Source: JAEUJM01 sp041908445 (GTDB lineage Bacteria > Actinomycetota > Acidimicrobiia > Acidimicrobiales > DATDAH01). Taken from it: a stretch of 64,000 nucleotides of DNA. This document shows positions 52,115 through 63,611 of the stretch, piece by piece. Positions within the stretch are counted from its first letter, which is position 1. Every line of letters begins with the position of its first letter. The position numbers were made by a program, and so were the translations under genes. The DNA lies in assembly GCA_041908445.1 (NCBI GenBank), contig JAYRFK010000037.1:39140-103139 (forward strand), given 5' to 3'. Under the pieces are notes generated by a model that saw only the letters and a list, made by a program, of their open reading frames with translations, ran no database searches and had not been told where the DNA came from.

Positions 52115-52153
52115 CGCGACGAGGCCCTCCCCACCGGGGAGGGCCTCGTCGCG
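52115..52153. terminator. Strong bidirectional terminator
   Basis: An 18-bp perfect stem (CGCGACGAGGCCCTCCCC and its complement) with a three-base ACC loop between the convergent TM2 and RDD genes. It is the longest perfect hairpin found in the window. Confidence 0.8.
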
Positions 52154-52191
52154 TCGGCGCCCGAGGGGGCGCCCGACCGTCCGGGTCCGGC

Positions 52192-53007
52192 CTACTGGTC
52201 GATGGCCCGCCACTGCTGGGTGGCGTCGTCGAACTGCAGCCAGGCGCCGGCGTTGGCATCCCACTGGATGTAGGCGTTGCGGGCGGGGTCCCACTGGGGC
52301 TCGGTGCCGCCGGGCGCCGCGGCGGCGGCCGGTTCGGCCGGGGCCGCGGGCGCGACCGGCTCGGCCGCCGGGGGCGTGTAGGGGGCGGCGGCCGGCGCCG
52401 CCATGCCGGCGGCGGGCGCACCGTAGGGGGCGGCCGGGGCCGGGGTGCCGTAGGGGTCGGTGGGGGCGCCGAAGGCACCGGCCGCGCCGGGCACGGGCGG
52501 GCGGCCCAGGTCGGCCTTGGCCACGACGTGGGTCTTGGCCGCCTTGTCGCCGATGCGGGTGTGGTCCTTGCTGGTGAGCAGCAGGATCAGGCCCAACAGG
52601 CCCGGGATGCAGTAGGGGAGCATGTCCACGATGAGCAGCAGGCTGCGCACCAGGGCCTTGATGGGCCCTGGCGGGTTGCCCTCGTCGTTGACCACGCGCA
52701 GGCCCATGATCCCCTTGCCGGGGGTGAAGCCCTTCACGCCCTGGAGGATGACCAGTGCACCGATCCAGTAGCCCCAGTACACGAGCCAGAGCAGCGCGGC
52801 CTTGCCGCCCCCGACGCCGTACACCGTGTCGCCCGCCGTGAGGCAGGTGCCGGTGCACGTGGCGAAGTCGGTGTCGGCCGAGTCGGCCAAGGCGAAGAAC
52901 AGGACCGACCAGATGGCCTGGAGGATCACGTAGTCGATGATGAAGGCCACGACCCGCTTGCCGACGACGGCGGTGGGGTCATGGGCGGGTTGTGCGTAGG
53001 CGCTCAC
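52192..53007 (-). CDS. RDD family membrane protein with C-terminal Trp-rich module, copy A
   Basis: Membrane protein of 271 residues. The RDD domain (GKRVVAFIIDYVILQAIWSVL near 16-36, GFTPGKGIMGLRVVN near 92, IGDKAAKTHVV near 154) spans the membrane about three times. A Pro/Ala-rich linker leads to a C-terminal module, WDPARNAYIQWDANAGAWLQ and FDDATQQWRAI, with regularly spaced Trp. The next RDD protein ends in a similar module. Function of the family is unknown. The GTG start is preceded by TAGAAA and the shared upstream element. Confidence 0.82.
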   Translation of the reverse strand: MSAYAQPAHDPTAVVGKRVVAFIIDYVILQAIWSVLFFALADSADTDFATCTGTCLTAGDTVYGVGGGKAALLWLVYWGYWIGALVILQGVKGFTPGKGIMGLRVVNDEGNPPGPIKALVRSLLLIVDMLPYCIPGLLGLILLLTSKDHTRIGDKAAKTHVVAKADLGRPPVPGAAGAFGAPTDPYGTPAPAAPYGAPAAGMAAPAAAPYTPPAAEPVAPAAPAEPAAAAAPGGTEPQWDPARNAYIQWDANAGAWLQFDDATQQWRAIDQ

Positions 53008-53014
53008 GGCGCTC

Positions 53015-53032
53015 TTTCTACCGCATCTGCGC
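53015..53032 (-). promoter_or_regulatory. Shared upstream element of RDD gene A
   Basis: Minus strand GCGCAGATGCGGTAGAAA, which matches 16 of 18 bases in front of RDD gene B. It contains the TAGAAA -10-like hexamer and touches the stop codon of RDD gene B. Confidence 0.5.
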
Positions 53033-53988
53033 TAGGCCAGACGGGACGGGTCGATGAGCCGCCACTTCTGGTTGGCCTCGTCCCACCCGATCCACCGCTC
53101 GACCTTGGGCTCCCACCGGACGTAGGTGCCGAGGTCGTCGTTCCAGATCGGGTCGAGCGACCGCTCGGGCGACTGCGCCGGGGTGGGCCGCGAGACGATG
53201 TCGGGCCCGGCCGCGGCGGCGACCGCAGCGACCGGTGCCGGGTCGGGTGCCTCGGCCGGCGGGGCGAACACCGAGGGATCGGCGTCGGCGGCACCCTCCT
53301 CGGGGCCGTACCCGTACCCGTACCCGTCGTCGTGCTGGTCGTTGGGCTCTTCGCCGTACCCGGCGAGCTCGACCTCGTCGGCGGGCACCCGCTCGGCCGC
53401 ACCGCCGTCGCGGCGCCCGGCCCCCCGGAGGCGGGCGGCGAAGCGGCGGTCGACGACGAAGGTGCCGGCCGCCATGTCGCCCACGCGGCGGTGGCCCTTG
53501 GTGAAGGTGGCGAGGATGAAGCCGAGGGGCAGCACGATCTCGATGAGGTCGACGACCCAGAGCAGCGTGCGCACCAGGGCCCGGCCGATGCCCGGCTTGT
53601 GGCGGGTGCGGGTGACGCAGCGCACCCCGGTGAGGGCCTTGCCGAAGGTGGCGCCGGTGAGGCCCTGCAGGAGCACCCAGTCCACGAGCAGCGCCGCCCA
53701 GAACAGGCCGACCGCCAGCCAGAACTTGTCGCCCGGCACGACGAGCACCGACTCACCGAGTGCGGGGACGCCCTTCGGGAACCAGAGGGTGGCGTCGCCG
53801 CCCTCGAAGCGGAAGCCGGCGGGCTCGGCGGCGATCGCCGTCCCCGTGAAGCGCTGGCCGAACACCACGATCGTGGTGAGGAACACGGCGTCGAAGAGCA
53901 GGACGTCGAGGAGCCAGGCGAGGGTCCGTCGGGCGAGGACCCGCGTGGGATCGCTGCGGCGCGCCGGGCCGCGCTCGTCGTCGGTCAC
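53032..53988 (-). CDS. RDD family membrane protein with C-terminal Trp-rich module, copy B
   Basis: Membrane protein of 318 residues. The RDD domain has RRTLAWLLDVLLFDAVFLTT near 20-39, GATFGKALTGVRCVTRTRHK near 110 and RRVGDMAAGTFVVD near 166. A long acidic linker contains DGYGYGYG encoded by a (TACCCG)n microsatellite near 53308-53327. The C-terminus WNDDLGTYVRWEPKVERWIG and WDEANQKWRLID resembles the module of copy A. Function unknown. It precedes copy A on the same strand by 24 bases, and both have the same upstream element. Confidence 0.82.
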   Translation of the reverse strand: MTDDERGPARRSDPTRVLARRTLAWLLDVLLFDAVFLTTIVVFGQRFTGTAIAAEPAGFRFEGGDATLWFPKGVPALGESVLVVPGDKFWLAVGLFWAALLVDWVLLQGLTGATFGKALTGVRCVTRTRHKPGIGRALVRTLLWVVDLIEIVLPLGFILATFTKGHRRVGDMAAGTFVVDRRFAARLRGAGRRDGGAAERVPADEVELAGYGEEPNDQHDDGYGYGYGPEEGAADADPSVFAPPAEAPDPAPVAAVAAAAGPDIVSRPTPAQSPERSLDPIWNDDLGTYVRWEPKVERWIGWDEANQKWRLIDPSRLA

Positions 53989-53995
53989 GGGGCTA

Positions 53996-54013
53996 TTCCT
54001 ACCGCATCAGCGC
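53996..54013 (-). promoter_or_regulatory. Shared upstream element of RDD gene B
   Basis: Minus strand GCGCTGATGCGGTAGGAA, followed by TAGCCCC and GTG 53988. It is the partner of the element at 53015-53032. Confidence 0.5.
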
Positions 54014-54082
54014 AAGCCAGGGTGCGGCGCGCGCCGGTCGCGACCGTCGGCAACCCCCGTCGGGACCGTCAGAGGTGAGGGC

Positions 54083-54088
54083 TAACCT
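54083..54088 (+). promoter_or_regulatory. -10 element TAACCT before glyS
   Basis: TAACCT ends seven bases before ATG 54096, so the mRNA is probably leaderless and there is no room for a T-box leader. Confidence 0.5.
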
Positions 54089-54095
54089 CCCCACG

Positions 54096-55460
54096 ATGCC
54101 CGCCGACGACGCCGCCCCGACCTCCGACGCTGACCCTGCGCCCGCCGGCGGGCCGGGTCCCGACCGGATGGAGCAGGTCGTCAACCTGGCCAAGCGGCGG
54201 GGGTTCGTGTTCCCGTCGGCGGAGATCTACGGGGGCTTCCGGTCCGCCTACGACTACGGCCCCATCGGCGTGCTCCTGCTGCGCAACGTGAAGGACGCGT
54301 GGTGGCGCTCGATGGTGCAGCTCCGCGACGACGTGGTCGGGCTCGACGCCGCCGTCCTGTCGCCGCCGGCGGTCTGGGAGGCCTCGGGTCACCTCGCCAA
54401 CTTCTCGGATCCGATGGTCGACTGCCGCAACTGCGGGGCCCGCCACCGGGCCGACGACATCCCCGACCCGGACACGTGCCCCACCTGCGGCGCCACCGGG
54501 ACGTTCACCGAGGCCCGCCAGTTCAACCTCATGTTCAAGACCCACGCCGGCCCCGTGGAGGAGGACGCGGCCATCGCGTACCTCCGGCCGGAGACGGCCC
54601 AGGGGATCTTCGTGAACTTCGGCAACGTGCTGCAGGCCAGCCGCAAGAAGCCGCCCTTCGGCATCGCCCAGATCGGCAAGTCCTTCCGCAACGAGATCAC
54701 CCCCGGCAACTTCATCTTCCGCACCCGCGAGTTCGAGCAGATGGAGATGGAGTACTTCGTCCCGCCCGAGGAGGCGCCCCGCTGGTTCGAGTACTGGTGC
54801 CAGCAGCGGCTCCAGTGGTACGTCGAGCTCGGCATCGCCCCCGACCACCTGCGCCTGCGGTCCCACGACCCCGACGAGCTGAGCCACTACTCCGCGGGCA
54901 CGTCCGACGTCGAGTACCTGTTCCCCTGGGGGTGGGGCGAGCTCGAGGGCATCGCCAACCGCGGCTCGTACGACCTGACCCAGCACGCGCAGGCATCGGG
55001 CGAGCGCCTCGACTACTTCGACCAGGCCAGCAACGAGCGGTACACCCCGCACGTCATCGAGCCGGCCGCGGGGGCGACCCGCACGATGATGGCGTTCCTG
55101 CTCGACGCCTACGACGAGGAGGAGGTGCGGGGCGAGACGCGGACCGTGCTGCGCCTGCACCACCGCCTGGCGCCGTACAAGGTCGCGGTGCTGCCGCTGT
55201 CGAAGAAGGACACCCTGACCCCGATGGCCCGTGACGTGCTCGCCGCGCTCCAGCCCCACTTCATGTGCGACTACGACGAGACCCAGGCCATCGGCCGGCG
55301 CTATCGCCGCCAGGACGAGCTGGGCACGCCCTACTGCGTCACCGTCGACTTCGACTCCCTCGAGGACCAGGCCGTCACGGTCCGAGAGCGCGACTCGATG
55401 GAGCAGGCCCGCATCCCGGTCGTCGACCTGGTCGACCACCTCCGGGAGCGCCTCGCGTGA
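54096..55460 (+). CDS. glyS: Glycyl-tRNA synthetase (single-chain dimeric type)
   Basis: Class II synthetase of 454 residues that charges tRNA-Gly. Motif 1 region KRRGFVFPSAEIYGGFRSAYDYGP near 34-57, zinc-type cysteines (CRNCG, CPTCG, about 110-135), motif 2 IAQIGKSFRNEITPGNFIFRTREF near 190-213 and motif 3 near 325-335 (EPAAGATRTMMAFL) are all present. It is the eukaryotic/archaeal-like form, as in other actinobacteria. ATG 54096 is chosen because a GTG at 54075 lies upstream of the -10 element. It overlaps the methyltransferase by four bases (GTGA). Confidence 0.97.
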   Translation: MPADDAAPTSDADPAPAGGPGPDRMEQVVNLAKRRGFVFPSAEIYGGFRSAYDYGPIGVLLLRNVKDAWWRSMVQLRDDVVGLDAAVLSPPAVWEASGHLANFSDPMVDCRNCGARHRADDIPDPDTCPTCGATGTFTEARQFNLMFKTHAGPVEEDAAIAYLRPETAQGIFVNFGNVLQASRKKPPFGIAQIGKSFRNEITPGNFIFRTREFEQMEMEYFVPPEEAPRWFEYWCQQRLQWYVELGIAPDHLRLRSHDPDELSHYSAGTSDVEYLFPWGWGELEGIANRGSYDLTQHAQASGERLDYFDQASNERYTPHVIEPAAGATRTMMAFLLDAYDEEEVRGETRTVLRLHHRLAPYKVAVLPLSKKDTLTPMARDVLAALQPHFMCDYDETQAIGRRYRRQDELGTPYCVTVDFDSLEDQAVTVRERDSMEQARIPVVDLVDHLRERLA

Positions 55461-56308
55461 GCGGCACCGGGGCGGACGCCGGCACGGGGGACGCCCCCGA
55501 GCCGACCGAGGACGACTGGTTCTCGGCCAACCGGGCCATGTGGGACGAGCGGGTGCCCATCCACGTGGGCTCCGACTTCTACGGGGTCGAGGAGTTCAAG
55601 GCCGGGCGCTCGACCCTGCACCCGTTCGAGGTCGCCGAGCTGGGCCCGGTCCGGGACCGCGAGCTCGTCCACCTCCAGTGCCACTTCGGCCTCGACACGC
55701 TGTCGTGGGCCCGCGAGGGGGCCCGGGTCACCGGCCTCGACTTCTCGGAGCCGGCGGTGGAGGCGGCGCGCACGATCGCCGACGAGTGCGCCATCCCCGC
55801 CCGCTTCGTGTCCGCGAACGTCTACGACGCCCTCGAGGTGCTCGACCACCGCTACGACGTCGTCTACGTGAACGTCGGCGCCCTCAACTGGCTGCCCGAC
55901 GTCTGGCGGTGGGCCGAGATCGTCGCCGAGCTGCTCCGCCCGGGCGGGCGCCTCTACCTGCGGGAGTCCCACCCGGTGGCCGACGTCTTCGCCGACGAGG
56001 AGCTCACGGTCGCGTACGACTACTTCGCCGACCCCGAGCCGCTCACGTGGGAGGACGCGGGCACCTACGCCGACGCCGACGCCGCCACGCAGCACAACCG
56101 CTCCTTCGAGTGGCAGCACCCGGTCTCCGAGGTGCTCTCGGCCGTCCTCGGCCAGGGCCTGCACCTCGACCTCTTCCACGAGCAGCCCTTCACGGTCTAC
56201 GCCCGCTGGCCGTTCCTCGAGCGCCACGACGACGGCACCTTCTGGATGCCGGAGGACCGGCCCGTGCTGCCGTTGATGTACACCCTGCGAGCGACCAAGG
56301 TTGGCTGA
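55457..56308 (+). CDS. SAM-dependent class I methyltransferase
   Basis: Protein of 283 residues. The SAM-binding motif is LVHLQCHFGLDTLSWAREGARVTGLDFSE-type (about 72-100), where the usual GxGxG is replaced by QCHFGLDT, as in a known group of actinobacterial methyltransferases. YDVVYVNVGALNWLPDV near 134 and LRPGGRLYLRE near 161 complete the fold. The substrate is unknown. It is translationally coupled to glyS. Confidence 0.82.
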   Translation: MSGTGADAGTGDAPEPTEDDWFSANRAMWDERVPIHVGSDFYGVEEFKAGRSTLHPFEVAELGPVRDRELVHLQCHFGLDTLSWAREGARVTGLDFSEPAVEAARTIADECAIPARFVSANVYDALEVLDHRYDVVYVNVGALNWLPDVWRWAEIVAELLRPGGRLYLRESHPVADVFADEELTVAYDYFADPEPLTWEDAGTYADADAATQHNRSFEWQHPVSEVLSAVLGQGLHLDLFHEQPFTVYARWPFLERHDDGTFWMPEDRPVLPLMYTLRATKVG

Positions 56309-56309
56309 C

Positions 56310-58955
<2,646 letters not shown>

Positions 58956-58974
58956 GGGAGGGGCGGGCTCCGGG

Positions 58975-60753
58975 GTGGGGATCGTCGACGAGGACATCGT
59001 CCGCGTCCGGGAGTCCACGGACATCGTCGCGGTCATCTCGCAGCACCTGCAGCTCCGGCGGGTCGGCCAGCGTTGGGTCGGCCTCTGCCCGTTCCACGCC
59101 GAGAAGTCGCCCTCGTTCTCGGTGAACGCGGAGCAGGGCCTCTACTACTGCTTCGGGTGCCAGGCCAAGGGCGACGCCATCACCTTCGTGCGCGAGATCG
59201 AGCACCTCGACTTCCCGGGTGCGGTCGAGTGGCTGGCCAACAAGGCCGGCATCACCCTGCGCTACACCGACACCGGCGAGAACGAGGGCCGCAAGCGGCG
59301 CAAGCGCCTGGTCGAGGCGATGACCCGGGCGGTCGAGTGGTACCACGAGCGCCTGCTGTCCTCGCCCGACGCCAAGGAGGCCCGTGGCTACCTGCGCAGC
59401 CGGGGCTTCGACGGGGCCAAGGTGCGGGAGTTCCAGCTGGGCTGGGCGCCCGACGACTGGGACGCGCTCGCACGGTTCCTGAAGGTGCCCGACGACGTGC
59501 TCACCGACACCGGCCTCGGGTTCGTGAACCGGCGCAACCGCCAGCAGGACGCCTTCCGGGGCCGGGTGCTCTTCCCCATCTTCGACGTGCAAGGCGAGCC
59601 CGTCGCCTTCGGTGGCCGGGTGCTGCCGGGCCACGACGGGCCCAAGTACAAGAACTCCTCCGAGTCGCCCCTCTACGCCAAGAGCAAGGTGCTGTACGGC
59701 CTCAACTGGATGAAGGCGGGCATCGTCGAGGCCGATGAGGCCATCGTGTGCGAGGGCTACACCGACGTGATCGGCTTCGCCGACGCCGGGCTGCGGCGGG
59801 CCGTCGCCACGTGTGGCACCGCGCTCACCGAGGAGCACTTCCGCAGCCTCAAGCGCTACGCCCACCGGGTCGTGCTGGCCTTCGATGCCGACGCGGCGGG
59901 CCAGGCCGCGGCCGAGCGCTTCTACGAGTGGGAGAAGGCCTACGAGATCGACGTGGCCGTGGCCGACCTGCCGCCCGGCGTCGACCCCGCGGACCTCGCC
60001 CGCACCGACCCCGAGCGCCTGGTGGCCGCCATCGAGGGCGCCACGCCGTTCCTCGGCTTCCGGGTGCACCGGGCGCTCGCCGCCGGGTCCGTGGACACGC
60101 CCGAGGCGCGGGCCCGCACCGCCGAGGCGGCGCTGGCGGTCATCGCGGAGCACCCCAGCGAGCTCGTGCGCGACCAGTACGTGATGGAGGTCGCCGACCG
60201 GTGCCGGCTCGACCCCGACCAGCTCCGGGCCCAGCTCGCCCGGGGCGGCGGTCGTCCGCCCGGCGGGGACGCGCCACCGGCGCTGGTGCGACCGCCCCGG
60301 GCCGCCTCGTCCCGCGACGGCGCGGAGGTGGACGCCCTGCGCCTCGCCGTGCACCAGCCCGAATCCGTCGGCCACCTGCTCGACGAGGTGCTCTTCGAGG
60401 ACGAGCTCCACGCCGCCGTGTTCCGGGCGCTGGCCCCCGGCGGCACGATGCACGACGTCCTGGAGCGCTGCGATCCCGGCGCCGCCGACCTGCTCCAGCG
60501 CCTCGTGGTGGAGGAGGCGACCGCCGACCCGGACAACGTCGCGAGCGTCCTCACCGCGGCGGCGGCGCGTCGCGAGCTGCGGCGACTCGACGCCGCCAAC
60601 CGCCGCGACTTCGACGTCGAGCGGTCGCAGCGGATCGCATGGCTCAAGCTCGCCATCGAGCAGGTCGACCCCGACGACGCCGACCCGGGCGTCCGCGCCC
60701 AGTTGTTAGCCTGGCTGGCGGACGAGGCCGAGGGGCCCGAGGAGACGGCATGA
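58975..60753 (+). CDS. dnaG: DNA primase
   Basis: Makes RNA primers at the replication fork, 592 residues. The CHC2 zinc site is Cys38, His41, Cys59 and Cys62 (CPFHAEKSPSF, YYCFGC). The TOPRIM domain has VCEGYTDVIGFADAG near 260 and VVLAFDADAAGQAAAERF near 300. The C-terminal DnaB-interacting domain is present but divergent. GTG 58975 follows GAGGGG. Its stop overlaps the start of a 33-codon ORF by four bases (ATGA), which leads directly to rpoD. Confidence 0.96.
   Translation: MGIVDEDIVRVRESTDIVAVISQHLQLRRVGQRWVGLCPFHAEKSPSFSVNAEQGLYYCFGCQAKGDAITFVREIEHLDFPGAVEWLANKAGITLRYTDTGENEGRKRRKRLVEAMTRAVEWYHERLLSSPDAKEARGYLRSRGFDGAKVREFQLGWAPDDWDALARFLKVPDDVLTDTGLGFVNRRNRQQDAFRGRVLFPIFDVQGEPVAFGGRVLPGHDGPKYKNSSESPLYAKSKVLYGLNWMKAGIVEADEAIVCEGYTDVIGFADAGLRRAVATCGTALTEEHFRSLKRYAHRVVLAFDADAAGQAAAERFYEWEKAYEIDVAVADLPPGVDPADLARTDPERLVAAIEGATPFLGFRVHRALAAGSVDTPEARARTAEAALAVIAEHPSELVRDQYVMEVADRCRLDPDQLRAQLARGGGRPPGGDAPPALVRPPRAASSRDGAEVDALRLAVHQPESVGHLLDEVLFEDELHAAVFRALAPGGTMHDVLERCDPGAADLLQRLVVEEATADPDNVASVLTAAAARRELRRLDAANRRDFDVERSQRIAWLKLAIEQVDPDDADPGVRAQLLAWLADEAEGPEETA
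60706..60711 (+). promoter_or_regulatory. Candidate internal -10 element TAGCCT upstream of rpoD
   Basis: TAGCCT in the 3' end of dnaG, 38 bases before the small ORF, could give rpoD a promoter separate from dnaG, as known for rpoD of other bacteria. No good -35 is visible. Confidence 0.25.
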
Positions 60754-60847
60754 GCGACGGGGAGCCAGCGGTGCAGGAGGGGGCGGCAGCACCGTCGGGC
60801 ACCGTCACCGGCCGGCGCCGTGGCGCGGCTGCGAGGGTCGGGCGGCC

Positions 60848-60851
<4 letters not shown>
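60750..60851 (+). CDS. 33-residue ORF coupled to dnaG and rpoD
   Basis: Small ORF reading MSDGEPAVQEGAAAP, then SGTVTGRRRGAAARVGRP. Its ATG overlaps the dnaG stop (ATGA, 60750-60753) and its TGA overlaps the rpoD start (GTGA, 60848-60851). The peptide is acidic at first and Arg-rich at the end, with no membrane helix or known domain. It may be a translational coupler that keeps ribosomes moving from dnaG to rpoD, a real small protein, or a chance reading frame. No homologue is recognised by eye. Confidence 0.45.
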
Positions 60852-62062
<1,211 letters not shown>

Positions 62063-62065
62063 CCG

Positions 62066-62080
62066 CCGGGGTCACCCCGG
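62066..62080. terminator. Candidate bidirectional terminator
   Basis: CCGGGG-TCA-CCCCGG, a perfect six-base stem just past the rpoD stop and before the end of the convergent YtxH-like gene. There is no T-run. Confidence 0.45.
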
Positions 62081-62088
62081 GGGTGCGC

Positions 62089-62310
62089 TCAGGCGCTCCA
62101 CTCGGGCTGGATGAGGTCGATGGTGTCGTCGGTGGCGCTGCCGTTGCGACCGACGGTGGTGCGCACCCGCGTCGCGGCCGACTGCACCGGCGGCGATTCG
62201 GTCACCTTGGTCAACAACCCGTGCAGCTGCTCGTAGCGCTGGCGGCCCGCCTTGGCCCCGAAGTAGTAGCCCACGGCGGCGCCGACGATGAGTCCGGTCT
62301 TGAATTTCAT
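62089..62310 (-). CDS. YtxH-like small membrane-associated protein
   Basis: Protein of 73 residues. The N-terminus FKTGLIVGAAVGYYFGAKAGRQRYEQL is a Gly-rich hydrophobic segment followed by basic residues, as in YtxH/DUF-type stress proteins, and the rest is polar. Role unknown. On the minus strand TAGACA ends six bases before the ATG, so it is probably leaderless. It is convergent with rpoD and divergent from the HTH gene across 53 bp. Confidence 0.65.
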   Translation of the reverse strand: MKFKTGLIVGAAVGYYFGAKAGRQRYEQLHGLLTKVTESPPVQSAATRVRTTVGRNGSATDDTIDLIQPEWSA

Positions 62311-62363
62311 GCCGTGTGTCTACCCTGCGGTTGCCTGTCAGACCCCCTCGCCACCATGGCCCC

Positions 62364-63014
62364 GTGGGTTACCGAGGCAAGGTCGTCGAGCAGGAGCGGG
62401 CCCGCGAGTTGCGGGCGGAATCGTGGACGCTGCAGGAGATCGCCGACGAGCTCGGCGTCGCCAAGGGCTCGGTGTCGGTCTGGGTGCGAGACGTCGAGTT
62501 CACGCCCAAGCCCCGCCAACCCGGCGCGCACCGACGCCCCCACCCCTGGATCGCCCGCAAGGAGGCGGAGATCGCCGAGCTGCTGGAGGAGGGCCGACAG
62601 CGCATCGGCCGCCTGACCGACCGGGAGCTGCTCGTGGCCGGGACGGCGCTCTACGCCGGCGAAGGCGCGAAGACGGACGGCAGTGTGCACTTCGCCAACA
62701 GTGATCCTCGCATGATCGCTCTTTTCTGCACCTGGCTCCGCCGGTTCTTCGAGATCGACGAAGACCGGTTGCACCTCCGGCTCTATTTGCACCGAGGTCT
62801 CGACCTCGAGGCCGCCAACGCGTTCTGGTCCGAGCTGACGGGAATCCCGGTGGCACAGTTCCACGAGCCCTACCGCGCGGATCCGAACCCGTCGATCCGG
62901 CGCGCGAAGCATCCCCTCGGATGCCCCTCGGTGTCCTACAACTGCGCTCGCACGCACCGAAAGGTCATCGGTCTGGTGACAGCGCTGCTATCGTCAGAAG
63001 CCCTTCCGGGGTAG
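62364..63014 (+). CDS. HTH protein with possible LAGLIDADG-like domain
   Basis: Protein of 216 residues. Residues 1-50 hold a resolvase/transposase-like HTH (RARELRAESWTLQEIADELGVAKGSVSVWVRDV-type). Residues 90-215 contain LLVAGTALYAGEGAKTDGSV, FANSDPRMIALFCTWLRRFF, RLYLHRGLDLEAANAFW and the HRKVIGLVTALL end. ALYAGEG loosely resembles the LAGLIDADG motif with Glu as the acid, so a homing-endonuclease-derived fold is possible but unproven. GTG 62364 fits the start of similar proteins (GYRGKVVEQERAR). The stop TAG (63012-63014) is formed by tRNA-Asn sequence. Its lower GC in the second half suggests foreign origin. Confidence 0.6.
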   Translation: MGYRGKVVEQERARELRAESWTLQEIADELGVAKGSVSVWVRDVEFTPKPRQPGAHRRPHPWIARKEAEIAELLEEGRQRIGRLTDRELLVAGTALYAGEGAKTDGSVHFANSDPRMIALFCTWLRRFFEIDEDRLHLRLYLHRGLDLEAANAFWSELTGIPVAQFHEPYRADPNPSIRRAKHPLGCPSVSYNCARTHRKVIGLVTALLSSEALPG

Positions 63015-63080
63015 CTCAGTCGGCAGAGCAACCGCCTGTTAAGCGGTTTGTCGTGGGTTCGAGCCCCACCCCCGGAGCCA
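63005..63080 (+). tRNA. tRNA-Asn (anticodon GTT)
   Basis: Complete cloverleaf. Acceptor stem TCCGGGG/CCCCGGA, discriminator G73 and encoded CCA (63078-63080), anticodon arm ACCGC-CTGTTAA-GCGGT, T arm GTGGG-TTCGAGC-CCCAC. Its first ten bases overlap the 3' end of the HTH gene on the same strand, so the tRNA must be cut from a transcript that also encodes that protein or have a promoter inside it. Confidence 0.97.
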
Positions 63081-63132
63081 ACGTACGCGCCGATCGCACG
63101 GGCCCGGCGGGCCGTCCGCGAGACTGGCCCCG

Positions 63133-63170
63133 GGGCCCGTAGCTCAATGGTCAGAGCAGGCGACTCATAA
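63133..63170 (+). pseudogene. 5' half of a tRNA-Met (CAT), cut after the anticodon loop
   Basis: GGGCCCG, the D arm GCTC...GAGC, the 5' anticodon stem GGCGA and the loop CTCATAA (anticodon CAT at 63166-63168) are normal for tRNA-Met. The expected 3' stem TCGCC and the acceptor complement CGGGCCC are absent; instead GCGTGCCGC-GCTGA-GCGGC follows. A short TGCGGGTTC at 63190-63198 resembles a T arm but cannot restore the cloverleaf. The break lies at the anticodon loop, a common integrase crossover site, and an integrase begins 618 bp downstream. It is probably an attachment-site remnant. Confidence 0.75.
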
Positions 63171-63255
63171 GCGTGCCGCGCTGAGCGGCGTGCGGGTTCA
63201 CCGGACCCCCTGCACCGTGGGGATTCCCGCGGACCATCGCGCGCGAGGTCGCTTG

Positions 63256-63438
63256 CTATTCGTCCTCGTCATCCCACCCGGCCGGGAGGGGCACCATGCG
63301 CACGCCGGGCTCAACCTCGAGGTCGGGGACGGGCACGGTCGCGGCGCACCCGCTGCAGTAGATGGCGTGGGGTCGGCCGTGGTCGAGGATCACCAGCCAC
63401 TCGACGTGGTCCTCGCGGGTGCAGGGTGTCGGGGTCAT
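63256..63438 (-). CDS. Small Cys-containing protein of the putative integrated element
   Basis: Protein of 60 residues: MTPTPCTREDHVEWLVILDH, then HAIYCSGCAATVPVPD and an acidic end GWDDEDE. CSGC with the upstream Cys6 could bind zinc. No family recognised. ATG 63438 is supported by TACCGT seven bases upstream on the minus strand; a GTG- or ATG-started extension to 63525 is unlikely for that reason. It is divergent from the integrase operon. Confidence 0.55.
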   Translation of the reverse strand: MTPTPCTREDHVEWLVILDHGRPHAIYCSGCAATVPVPDLEVEPGVRMVPLPAGWDDEDE

Positions 63439-63445
63439 GCGGGCG

Positions 63446-63451
63446 ACGGTA
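63446..63451 (-). promoter_or_regulatory. -10 element TACCGT of the small Cys gene
   Basis: Minus strand TACCGT, seven bases, ATG 63438. It has the same spacing as chromosomal leaderless genes in the window, so the element's expression signals fit this host. Confidence 0.45.
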
Positions 63452-63540
63452 GGCGTCGCGCTGCCCGCGCCGACCGCGCCCGCGCCGGACCCGGTGCGAC
63501 CCATGCCGCCACCGGGAGCGGTCACGTCGGCGCCGTAGTT

Positions 63541-63561
63541 GACCAGCGGTGTACGTTGGTC
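63541..63561. promoter_or_regulatory. Candidate operator in the integrase divergent region
   Basis: GACCA-N-CG-N5-CG-N-TGGTC, an interrupted palindrome with matching outer arms, between the small Cys gene and the integrase operon. A TTGACC -35-like hexamer overlaps its left arm. The regulator is not in the window. Confidence 0.3.
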
Positions 63562-63611
63562 CCGACATACGAAGTGGCCCGGGCGCTGCGCTAACAGCTA
63601 CAGCAACCGTC

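Noticed and set aside
54075..54095. Earlier GTG start for glyS at 54075
   Set aside because: It lies upstream of the TAACCT -10 element and adds residues without family similarity.
63101..63113. GGCCCGGCGGGCC palindrome after tRNA-Asn as a terminator
   Set aside because: The stem would be only four base pairs with a realistic loop and there is no T-run; too weak to call.
63133..63220. Intron-containing or unusual functional tRNA-Met
   Set aside because: The 3' anticodon stem and the acceptor complement CGGGCCC are not found within the following region, and no group I intron core or encoded 3' exon is visible.
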